Part shown: positions 54,738 through 64,000 of the stretch, in pieces
How the letters are laid out: each line of letters begins with the position of its first letter
Position numbering within the stretch: the first letter of the stretch is position 1
Program-made: the position numbers and the translations under genes
The notes under the pieces: generated by a model
Database searches by the model: none
What the model was told of the DNA's origin: nothing
Seen by the model: only the letters and a program-made list of their open reading frames with translations
NCBI RefSeq assembly: GCF_033958435.1
Contig: NC_134152.1
Span: 13,130,001 to 13,194,000 of the forward strand
Length of the DNA: 64,000 bases
Source of the DNA: Carettochelys insculpta
Lineage: Eukaryota; Chordata; Testudines; Carettochelyidae
Direction of reading: 5' to 3'

Positions 54738-56610
54738 CTTAGGGTATGTCTATACCACCAAATTCTGGGGAGAAAACTAATGATGACATGTGTAAGGTGC
54801 CAAAAATAAAGTTGCCAAAGCACATTTACACTTGCTCCGTGTTGACAAATAATGTCCATTTCTAAGCTCCCCTGTTAACAGAAGGAGAAATGCACAGTGG
54901 CTATGCATCCACCAGTGCCTAGTGATACCATCTGTCACTAGGTGTTGTGGGACTTCAAAACAGAATGTGAGGCATCTTGGAACCATGCAAAATAGCCTGT
55001 CAGGCACTGCTTTGTTCAGGGGCTTCCAGCATCCTTTCTTGCTTTTTTCCAACCAGCATTCTCCATTGTGTATGCCAGAATCTGCAGTGAGAAAGAATGG
55101 ATCATGCTGTCATGTGCTCTGTTAACTATCCTTAGGACAACACAGATGGCAGCTGAGATCCTCTTAAAGTTACTGACAGAGGAAGAAGACTCAGAGGAGT
55201 TTGACAGCGTGCATGATATGGACAAAGGCAACTCGTCATTGCATTGGGCACTCACAGAGCAGTTGTGCATGGTAAATTGGTGGTTCTGGGCTAGGGAAAC
55301 CAGAACTGATTGGTGGGATCACATTGTCATGCAGGTGTGGGATTAAGAGCAGTGGCTGCAGAAGCTTCATATGCTTAAAGCAACCACCTTGGCGCTGTGT
55401 GCTGAGCTGGCTGCCGATCTACAGTACAAAGACACCAGAATGAGGTCTGCCCCCTTGAATGAGAAGTGTGTGGCAGTTGCTGTTCAGAGGTGGATGAGTC
55501 CCGATTGCTACCACTCAGTTGCAAATTGGTTTGTAGTGGAGAACTCTATCATTGGCACTGTAGTGCTGCAAGTGTTCAGGACAATAAATCACATTCTGCC
55601 ACATACGACTGTGATTCTGGGAAATGTGCATGACATATGGACTGGGTTTGAGGACTTGAAGTTTCTCACCTGTAAGGGGGCCATAGATGGTACAAATATT
55701 CCAATTTAGTTCCAGCCCACCTTGCCACAGAGTACATCAACAGGAATGGATACTTCCTGATGGTGTTGTAGATGCTTGTGGACCACTATGGGCATTTCAT
55801 AGACATCAGAGAGGGATGGTCTGGAAAGGTGCATGATGCAGGAACACTGGCCTCAGGCCTGCCGATGGGGAGAGAATGGGCCAAAGTAGCAGCAGAGGTG
55901 GCTGGAGTTCTAGGCCCCTTTGAAGTGCTACAGCAACACTGCTCCTCAGTTGTGCAGAAGAGGACCTTATTTCCAGACCATGAGATTACAGTGGGAAATG
56001 TGAACTTGCCCATTGTGATCCTGGGAGACCTGGCCTATCCCTTTCAGCCCTGGCTCATGAATCCATACACGGGGCACCTGGACAGCAGTAAGGAGTGGTT
56101 TAACAACAGGTTGAGTAGGTGCCATATGGTGGTTGAATATGCCTTTGGGTGATTGAAAGTGAGATGGAGGTGTTGCCATGGCAGGCTGCACCTCACCAAG
56201 GACAATATTCCCATGATTATTATGGCTTGTTGTATGTTGCATAATCTGCATGAAAAGTAGGGGGAATTGTTTGCTCAGGGGTGGACTACTGAGGCACAGT
56301 ATTGGCTGTTGAGTTTGAGCAGGCAGGCAATATAGCTCTTAAAGGTGCACAAAGGTGACAATATCAGGAAGGCTTTGAGAAAGCACTTTGAAATAAACCT
56401 CTCTAACATTTGTTTCCACATGTTCCCCCTCCCCAATGTAACACACAATCAGGAGCATGCTTTTAATGCCCACACTTGTGATTGCAGTAACTGGTATGTG
56501 ACATTGTTAAACAGAAAGTAAGCGTTGAATCATTCTGAAAGTGTGCTTTTATACACTAGAAAGCAGTTACAATGAAGTCAGACCTGCCTCGCCACACACA
56601 CTACTGCACA
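54738..56610 (+). mobile_element. PIF/Harbinger element with HARBI1 relic
   Basis: The left end is ccttagggtatgtctataccacc near 54738, a GGTATGTCTATACC-type Harbinger terminus. A nearly full-length transposase relic follows on the plus strand. The right end is not clear and must lie before the MITE that starts at 56615. No accessory gene was recognised. Confidence 0.6.
55068..56260 (+). pseudogene. HARBI1-like transposase, nearly full length, frame-broken
   Basis: The first frame (55068-55709) has TDWWDHIVMQVWD, a stop at 55344-55346, then HMLKATTLALCAELAADLQY, KCVAVAVQRWMSPDCYHSVA with NWFVVENSIIGTVVLQVF (helix-turn-helix), LTCKGAIDGTNIPI (first Asp) and a TAG at 55707-55709. A frame change leads to LVDHYGHFIDIREGWSGKVH with DAGTLASG (second Asp), NVNLPIVILGDLAYPF, and RCHMVVEYAFG (Glu) before a TGA at 56150. 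LHLTKDNIPMIIMACCMLHN follows to 56260. All DDE residues are readable, but there are at least three stops and one frameshift. It differs clearly from the copy at 18067 and represents another Harbinger lineage. Confidence 0.85.
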
Positions 56611-56614
56611 CTAT

Positions 56615-57324
56615 AGCCGTGTCTATACGTGCACGCTACTTCGAAGTAGCGGCACTAACTTCGAAATAGCGCCCGTCACGGCTACACGCGTCGGGCGCTA
56701 TTTCAAAGTTAACTTCGACGTTAGGCGGCGAGACGTCGAAGTCGCTAACCCCATGAGGGGATAGGAATAGTGCCCTACTTCGACGTTCAACGTCGAAGTA
56801 GGGACCGTGTACTCGTTGCGCGTCCCGCAACTTCGAAATAGCGGGGTCTGCCATGGCGGCCATCAGCTGAGGGGTTGAGAGACGCGCTCTCTCTCCAGCC
56901 CCTGTGGGGTGCTATCACCGTGGGCAGCAGCCCTTAGCCCAGGGCTTCTGGCTGCTGCTGCTGCAGCTGGGGATCCATGCTGCAGGCACAGGGTCTGCAA
57001 CCAGTTGTAGGCTCTGTGTATCTTGTGTTGTTTAGTGCAACTGTGGCTGGGAGGGGCCCTTTAAGGGAGCGGCTTGCTGTTGAGTCCGCCCTGTGACCCT
57101 GTCTGCAGCTGTGCCTGGCACCCTTATTTCGATGTGTGCTACTTTGGCGTGTAGACGTTCCCTTGCAACACCTATTTCGATGTGGTGCTGCGCAATGTCG
57201 AAGTTGAACATCGATGTTGCCAGCCCTGGAGGACGTGTAGACGTTATTCATCGAAATAGCCTATTTCGATGTTGCTACATTGAAATAAGCTATTTCGATG
57301 TAGGCTTCACGTGTAGACGTAGCC
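56615..57324. mobile_element. TTCGAAATAGC Harbinger-type MITE, copy 3 (710 bp)
   Basis: The ends AGCCGTGTCTATACGTGC and the complement of CACGTGTAGACGTAGCC are flanked by TAT (56612-56614, 57325-57327). It is co-linear with copies 1 and 2. It keeps the 105-codon minus-strand frame (56934-57251). It includes the atttcgatgttgctacattgaaataagctatttcgatgt block near the right end. Confidence 0.9.
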
Positions 57325-57327
57325 TAT

Positions 57328-59344
57328 ATCATAATGATTGAGGTCAGTCACAGTGCCTAGGGTTAATAATTTTCCACTGAATTACCAAATTTTTCTTTAT
57401 ACCTGTGGAAGCAGTAGAACCATTTGTATTTCCAAAGACTTAAAATTGAAGCCACCAAAAATCCTATCTTTGTTCAAATATTTACATACCTATAGACAGC
57501 ACTCAAACTGCAAATAAGAAAGGGTTGGACAGCCCTTAATACAAAATTACATGTCTTTCTTTGCATTGAGCATTGGGAAATGGGAACATCTGCAGAAAGA
57601 GAAAGAGAGGGACATTTGTTGCATGAAGAAATTGGTTTGCTACTTGCTAAATGGCAGCACCAAACCAACATGAAAACTATTTTAATGGTATTTCTAATAG
57701 TGATGGTCAAGGCTCAAATGATTTGGAGGTTCAGTTCAGAAAAGTATACAAAAAAGCTGATGCTTATTCAAAGCCAATGGGAAGCTTCAGATCCGAAAAA
57801 CTGCCAAACTTATAGTTCTCAAAAGGCTACTTTCTAGTTTGATTTTTATATGGATACCACAACATTATGGTTGAATACCTAGTACTTAGCAAGTATCTAT
57901 TACCGTACAAAGGGAGATCAGGCTCCTGCTCCATGGAGTTTACCTTCTAAATTAGATGCTGACAATACAGTACAAATATAGGGACATGAAAGAATGAATG
58001 AAGAAAGAAACTCAACATTAAACCTTCAAGCAGCTGATGCTTTTAGTGCTGCAGGAGGTCATGGGTTCTGTTCACAGTTTGTTAGCCGGAGTAATGTCAT
58101 TCCACAACACAGCATCAAAATTGCCAGGATCAAGGAAAAAAGCTTAAAGGTATGGAATGTGATGAAGGTGAGAGACAGAACGTAAAGAATAAGCATGAAG
58201 AAAAGGGCCTGTGAGCCTGGCCCACAGGAGTTCACTGGTGACCTGACTGACAGTGGTTTCAGTTGAGAGGGCTGAAGCTGACCTGCACAAGAATTAATGT
58301 AAAGAGGGCCTGAAAGCTCTGAGAATAGACCACATGCTAAAGAAATTGGCACATAAAGGGGACGAGAGAAATGGGGCAGTTGTAGAAAAGACTAGAGCTA
58401 CCTATGGTTGTGAAAAAAAAGCATAAACAGCAATCAAGTTGACCTTTTTGTTCTTAAAACAGATAGTCGAGGGTATGAAAAGTTTGATTTTTCTTTTTGT
58501 ATTTGTGTGCTGTACACCTACTGTGACTGTTTATTTTAGGTTTTGTTTTGATATTTTATTTAATAAACATGAACAGAAAATTTCAGATCAGAAGCAACAA
58601 CAGAAGCCAGAATGCAAGAGGGGCAGGTCAGTTCACTGAGATTAAGCCACCTGTATGCTATGCATGAAACAGAAGAGATGTGGTAACAGAGAGCACAAGT
58701 GACGTACATGTTATTTAAGAACATAACAGGAAGCCTCTGATGTGTACCCTGGCCTGCAACATGGTGCTCTGTGGTAACAGAGTGAGCATCCACAATCATA
58801 ACACTGATCTGGACCCTTTGCAGAATTTGCCCTGCAGAGTCTAAGGGGAAATAATATCCAACTCCTTCTGCAGAAGTCCTATAATCCCACTAGCATGAAG
58901 CTACTAGGATATAATGAAAGACAAAGTGGTATTTTTGTAGTCTGAAACTTTAGCAGCTGATGATGTATTTTTACTTGACTTTTAATCCTTCTTTAGATGG
59001 CATGAGACAAAATACTTAAGAATCTAGCTGTATGTTTTATACTGACCTGGAAAATATCATCTGTTGCACAAGCGTCAGTCAAGGGAAAGACAGTAGACAT
59101 CTAGGGATGTCCAGTTTGAGAAATCACTTAGAGGAGGAACAGAAATTCTAGTGGGAAAAGTCCATGAAAAATGAATAGTTCATGCTGTCAAGAGGATTAA
59201 ACTTTGTAGGGAGAAGGAGATGCTGGTGCAACAGGAATGAGTTTTGATTTCTAATGGATATTCAGAATTCCCTTGCAATCAGCCAATAACCTTTCTTCAC
59301 ATACTAGCCTCTGAGTGGTGTTTTCTGTTTCACAGCAACTTTTT
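57328..59344. other. Intron sequence, no clear feature
   Basis: AT-rich intron. A ctcctgctccatggagtttaccttctaaattagatgctgac stretch near 57920-57965 resembles an ancient repeat word also seen near 13500. No genes. Confidence 0.5.
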
Positions 59345-59690
59345 AGAATCTTTCAGAGGGCAAGACTTTGTCACAAATGAGGAGCTTTAGATCAGAGCAG
59401 GACAATAACCACTTCATGTTCAATTCAAGAGGAGAGAGTGAGGATGGCTGGGCCATGCTCTCAGAAAACCATCATCCAGCATAGTCTCTCACATGGAACC
59501 TGCAAGGAAAATGCAAAAGAGGAAGACCTCTGACAATGTGGAGAAGATCTACTGAGGCTGAAGGGTAACAATTGGGCTACTCCTGGAGCCAGCAAGAAGT
59601 TTTGTCTCAAGACAGAGTGAAGTGGAGGAGACTTGTATATGACCTATGCTTCACTTGGAGTACTAGAGTATAAGTCAAGTAAGTCAAGAC
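59345..59690 (+). mobile_element. RTE/Nimb-like LINE 3' fragment
   Basis: The plus strand follows the C-terminal ORF2 region and tail of the element at 28636-29183: gctctcagaaaaccatcatccagcatagt, ggaacctgcaaggaaaatgcaaaagaggaagacctctgacaatgtgg, gtggaggagacttgtatatgacctatgcttcacttggagtac, then taagtcaagtaagtcaag. It is 5' truncated and frame-broken. Confidence 0.85.
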
Positions 59691-60591
59691 AGTGCAAGAA
59701 GCTGTGTAAAAAAATCATGCTGCATAAACCATGTACAAAAGAAACACAAGCACATACAACAACCCAAATTCACAATATTTGGCCAAAACAAATATTTTTG
59801 TTGCGTGTAGCTATCTTCAAGAAATGTCATATATGAAGCAGAAAGGCTCAGCTGTCCTAACACATACCCAAACATAGAACTTAGTTTAGTCAGGCATAAG
59901 CTGCAGCACTGCCTTCGGTTTTGGGCAACTTGCATTTTCAAAAGACATTGACAATTCAGAAAAGAGCAATAAAAATGAAAAATGTTCATAGGACCTGACC
60001 TGGAGTACAAGTAAAAGCTAAGAGAGAGCTGAGCATCTGGATATAAGAAGAGACATAAAACAGCTGTTTACCAGTACACAAAGAAAGTTTATATTAAAAT
60101 GATAGGCAACAGTTATTTGAATTGGAGGCCCAAACAAAAGTAACAGTTAAAACAAAAGCAGGAAAATTAACTTCCATACTAACTTTAAATATTGAAAAGA
60201 AAAGCTAAGTAGTAGAATAAGATGTTAAGTGAGATTGCCACACTGCTACTTCATTAAATATTTGGCTATCATGAGTCTCTTATTTGATTAATACATTTGG
60301 AATTAAATCTTCAATGAAAGTGAATAATCTCTATCTTTTATTATGCTTAATTTTGATAGTTTTAAATGGGTTTTAGTAAGAAAATGTCCAATTCTGAAGA
60401 TAACCCATGAGTTTATACAAGATTATCACAACTAATGTTGTGTTGTTCAGAAGTTGCTACTGTATGTGATATGCAAGCAGTGAGATAAACCATTGGGGTC
60501 AAATGGATGGAAACCAACCTTTCATTCAAAGGGAAAAGAAATGTTCAAAAAGAAGAAGGTAGTATACAGTGTTTACATCTCAGGGTATGTT
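59691..60591. other. Intron sequence, no recognised feature
   Basis: AT-rich intron between a LINE tail and a CR1 tail. Confidence 0.55.
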
Positions 60592-61620
60592 ATCATAGAA
60601 TCAGAAAATACTAGGACTGGAAGGGACTTTGAGTGGTCATCGAGACCAGCCCCCTGCCCTCATGGCACAGCCAAGTACTGTCTAGACTATCCCTGATACA
60701 CATTTATCTAACCTGTTCTTAAATATCTCCAGAGACAGAGATTGCACAACCTCTCTAGGCAATTTATTCCAGTGTTTGACCAACCTGACAGTTAGGAACT
60801 TTTCCCAATGTCCAACCAAACCTCCCTTGCTGCAGTTTAAGCCCATTGCTTCTTGTTCTATCCTCAGAGGCCAAGAAGAACAAGTTTTCTCCCTCCTTCT
60901 TATGACACCCTTTTAGAAAGCTGAAAACCGCTATCATGTCCCCCCTCAATCTTCTCTTTTCCAAACTGAACAAGCCCAATTCTTTCAGCCTTTCTTCACA
61001 GGTCACGTTCTTTAGACCTTTGGTCATTCTTGTTGCTCTTTTCTGGACCCTTTCCAATTTCTCCACATCCTTCTTAAAATGCGGTGCCCAGAACTGGACA
61101 CAATACTTCAACTGAGGCCTAACCAGTGCTGAGAAGAGTGGAAGAATGACTTCTCGTGTCTTGTTCACAACACACTTGTTAATACATCCCAGAATCATGT
61201 TTGCTTTTTTTGCAACAGCATCACACTGTTGACTCATATTTAGCTTGTAGTCCACTATAACCCCTAGATCCCTTTCTGCCCTACTCCTTCCTAGACAGCC
61301 TCTTCCCATTCCATATGTGTGAAACTGATTGTTTCTTCCTAAGTGGGGCACTTTGCATTTGTCTTTATAAAACTTTATCCTGTTTACCTCAGACCATTTC
61401 TCCAATTTGTTCAGATCATTTTGAATTTTGACCCTATCCTCCAAAGCAGTTGGAACCCCTCCCAGCTTGGTATCATCTGCAAACTTAATAAGCATACTTT
61501 CCATGCCAATATCTAAATCATTGATGAAGATATTGAACAGAACCGGTTCCAAAAGAGACCCCTGTGGAACCCCACTTTTTATACCTTTCCAGCAGGATTG
61601 AGTACCATTTTAAAATATCT
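60592..61620 (-). mobile_element. CR1 LINE, 5'-truncated
   Basis: The 3' end at tatcatagaatcagaaaatactaggactgg (60592) is the CR1 terminal signature on the minus strand. The RT C-terminal part follows up to about 61620, where flanking AT-rich sequence begins. It holds the longest uninterrupted CR1 frame in the window. Confidence 0.9.
60764..61552 (-). pseudogene. CR1 reverse transcriptase, palm to C-terminus (open, 5'-truncated)
   Basis: The frame is open for 262 codons. It begins in [20 protein letters not shown], continues with the catalytic box [10 protein letters not shown] (about 61490), LEKWSEVNRIKFYKDKCKV, AERDLGVIVDYKLNMSQQCD, VAKKANMILGCINK, LVRPQLKYCVQFWAPHFKKD and ATRMTKGLKNVTCEERLKEL, and ends in LFSLEKRRLRGDMIAVFSFL plus the usual SNGLKLQQGRF tail. 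Both palm aspartates are intact. The endonuclease and RT fingers are missing, so it cannot act alone. The lack of stops suggests a comparatively young CR1. Confidence 0.9.
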
Positions 61621-61669
61621 TTCCTAGCATAACATAAATAACTTTCCTAGTATAACATAACATAACCCA

Positions 61670-62003
61670 ACAGCTATTTCAAAATAATTCTGAAATAGCA
61701 GTTTGCTTATTTTGAAATAAGTAAACCTCACTGCAAGAAGAATAGCACCTATTTCGAAACAGCTATTCCCAAATTCGTTTGGGGAATTTGGGAATAAGGG
61801 AATTTCAAAGTGTGGGATTTATTTTGAAACACCCACCTCTATACAGCCAGTCTGAGTTTTGAAAGCAGCACTTTCGAAGCGCAACTGGACACCATTATGC
61901 TAATGAGGCAATGAATATGCATGTCACTGCCTCACTAACCTGTTTCTAAGTGCCTCATTAACATGCTTCTTCTGAAAGGGAGGGGCATGTGTAGACATGG
62001 CCA
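61670..62003. mobile_element. Harbinger-type MITE remnant
   Basis: The stretch starts at agctatttcaaaataattctgaaatagc and ends at gcatgtgtagacatggcc (62001). Multiple tttcgaa/ttttgaaa and cctcattaacatg words match the MITEs at 46889 and 54108. The left end is degraded and abuts an ataacataacata-type short tandem stretch (61620-61668). Confidence 0.6.
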
Positions 62004-62172
62004 CCACATGCAGATAGGTTTTTCTACCCTGTGGTTACAAAGCCTATCTCTGAGGAGAACCATTCAGCAAGAATCAAGGCAGGGTATCTGATTGCCACTT
62101 ATCATTGTTAGTGTAAGTTCCTCCATTTCTATAAAGCCTGCAGCATTCATTAAAATAAGTCAGAACTGCTTA

Positions 62173-62334
<162 letters not shown>

Positions 62335-64000
62335 CTAGATAGAAGGAAAGAAACATTAAGAAGAGGCATGTAAATACATGGCGTAAGTGAGACAACTCTG
62401 TCAGACTGATTTCTTGTTAAATAATACGCATACAAAGCCTGAGCTTTATCTAACTAAAAGCTCCTCATTTTGTGTTTCTGCCATGCTGGATTAACATATC
62501 CTGCAAAAGCCCCTTTTGTTGCTTGTGTAGCTGTATGGATATGCTCATGCCCACAGTGACATCAGCCCATTTCTGACATCTACTATTCTCTCTCACAGCT
62601 TGTAGGGAGTCTTGTGATGGCACCTGATTTGTCCACTGGAGGCTTGAGGCAATGGAACCCTTCCTTCAAAAACAAAAATTTAAAAAAAAAGGGCGAGTAA
62701 AACAGTGGGATGAACAAGTGAGGTACAGTTACAAGCTACTCAGAAAATACCTCTCTCATGTGAAATCCTTGCTAGATGTGTTCTTTTATTTTGTGTAGTT
62801 TTAGGTGAGAATTTGCTTGGTTGACACAGATTGCATAGCAGACTGCATAGGATGCAAGGAGCCTTCCCTTTGCTTGGCCTCTGGCCCAAGGGACCACAAG
62901 GACTGCACCAGACCAGCACCTGCAGTGTGCTTGCCCATGCAAGAAGAAAGCATGAGGTCCAAGTGTAGGAAGTGGTCATGAACCAGCACAGCTGCTTTTG
63001 TGTAGATGGAAGCTTTGAAACCTTTGAAAAGTGACCTCTGACAATTTCAGTTGGGATAGTGCACAACTGAGCCCAGCCTCGACTTATTAAAAACAGACAA
63101 GCTACGGAGCTAGGCAAGTAGGAATGAGCAGGCACCACACTTGGGCTTTTAGGTTTCAGACTGAGTAAACATTTGGATAACATTGTAAGGAAATTGTTAC
63201 CAGAAGTGAAGGTTAATTAAAACATTTAGCTAAAATTGTCCCTAACCTGAAGTAACCTGACTAATGAGCAGCTTCAATTTAATATGACTAAAAGCAGTCA
63301 ATTGTTGGAAAAACATTATCTATGATCCTCTTGCCACAGTTTCAGTTGTAAAATGCTTTTTTTGTTATTACTGTAAAGGTTAGAGTCCTAATTCATCTAC
63401 TGTATAGTGTGGTAGTCTGCCAATATTCATTTACATAGCAGTTGCTTCCTTTGGGCCGCAAAGATAGTACTTCATAAATTTTGCTCAGAATTCACAGGCT
63501 ACAATGCCAAATGTTAGGCAGATTGCCAATAAGCTTGCCTATAAACTATTTGCTCTAGAAACATTTTCACTCATGCCACACCTTGACTTTAGACTCAGAA
63601 TTGGTTTCTTTATGCAGTATATTTTCACGGGATGGTATTCCAATTAAATACTTAATTTTAATGAAATTGATCACAAATTAGTGTGAAACCTTACTTCCAT
63701 TTATTTTTGCTGCAATATGTTTTCTACTGTATATCTCTGTTTGCACATTCACAGTGCTTTTCTGTTTAAAGGATTATTTCCCTACCTTATCTTTGCCAGT
63801 TGATTCATGCTTACCCTAAAATCAAACATTTATACTCTGTTCATACTTCTTGTGAAGCTCTCCCCCTCAGTGAACATTCTCAGTTAGTATGCCCTGGTTT
63901 TACACAGAATTGTAACTTCCCAGTTCATCCTTCAGTGGGGATCTTCAGGATCCTGATGTCTTTGCATACTTACTCATATTAATGGGATGTTCTTCTTTCA
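62335..64000 (-). other. GRIN2A: GRIN2A intron upstream of the 62174-62334 exon
   Basis: This intron ends at the ctttccttctatctag acceptor (62335). No upstream GRIN2A exon (the one encoding M3 and its SYTANLAAF motif) is visible before the window edge. No repeats were confidently identified. Confidence 0.6.

Overview
This window is vertebrate, almost certainly reptilian and most likely turtle, nuclear DNA. It lies wholly inside one host gene read on the minus strand: GRIN2A, the GluN2A subunit of the NMDA-type glutamate receptor. Two coding exons are visible, at 62174-62334 and 36830-37017. Both have consensus splice sites, they join in phase, and together they encode part of the S2 half of the glutamate-binding domain, including the family's ligand residues Ser689, Thr690 and Asp731 (human numbering). 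They are separated by a 25.2 kb intron. No further GRIN2A exon is recognisable in positions 1-36829 or 62335-64000, so the flanking introns run beyond both ends of the window. The window has no prokaryotic features, no RNA gene and no other intact host gene.

Nearly everything else is transposable-element debris. The mix points to a turtle: CR1 LINEs, a second APE-type non-LTR element (RTE/Nimb-like, clade uncertain), Penelope-like elements (PLE) with a GIY-YIG endonuclease, a DIRS-type tyrosine-recombinase retroelement, a great deal of PIF/Harbinger (HARBI1 transposase, Myb/SANT-like partner, many short derivatives with GTCTACAC ends), one Tigger-like MITE and two ancient MIR-type SINEs. The host call rests on this repeat mix and the GRIN2A exons, not on a species match.

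Layout. 1-2311: PLE with its 5' half inverted. 2315-4673: Harbinger element keeping only the Myb/SANT-like gene. 4829-5790: PLE-tail palindrome and a non-LTR fragment. 6853-8324: Harbinger deletion derivative. 9349-12535: HARBI1 element interrupted by CR1. 14640-16375: Harbinger fragments. 17724-22573: two-gene Harbinger element interrupted by a PLE fragment. 23795-25640: CR1 pieces, one split by a MITE. 26600-28074: Harbinger in minus orientation. 28636-34240: RTE-like element split by a long CR1. 34868-36290: second PLE family, ending 0.5 kb from a GRIN2A exon. 37985-39510: PLE fragments in fold-back arrangements. 41040-44020: DIRS relic. 44426-47990: PLE tail, Tigger-like MITE and Harbinger MITEs. 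50393-57324: CR1 tail, several MITEs, another HARBI1 pseudogene and the third copy of the TTCGAAATAGC MITE. 59345-62003: RTE tail, CR1 and a MITE. The remaining stretches are AT-rich intron without recognised content.

No transposon gene here looks able to work: all HARBI1, reverse transcriptase and endonuclease frames carry stops, frameshifts, truncations or catalytic substitutions. The main interest is structural: nested insertions that give relative ages, clean 3-bp target-site duplications (TSDs), a parent/derivative pair of Harbinger elements, and repeated inverted arrangements of PLE ends.
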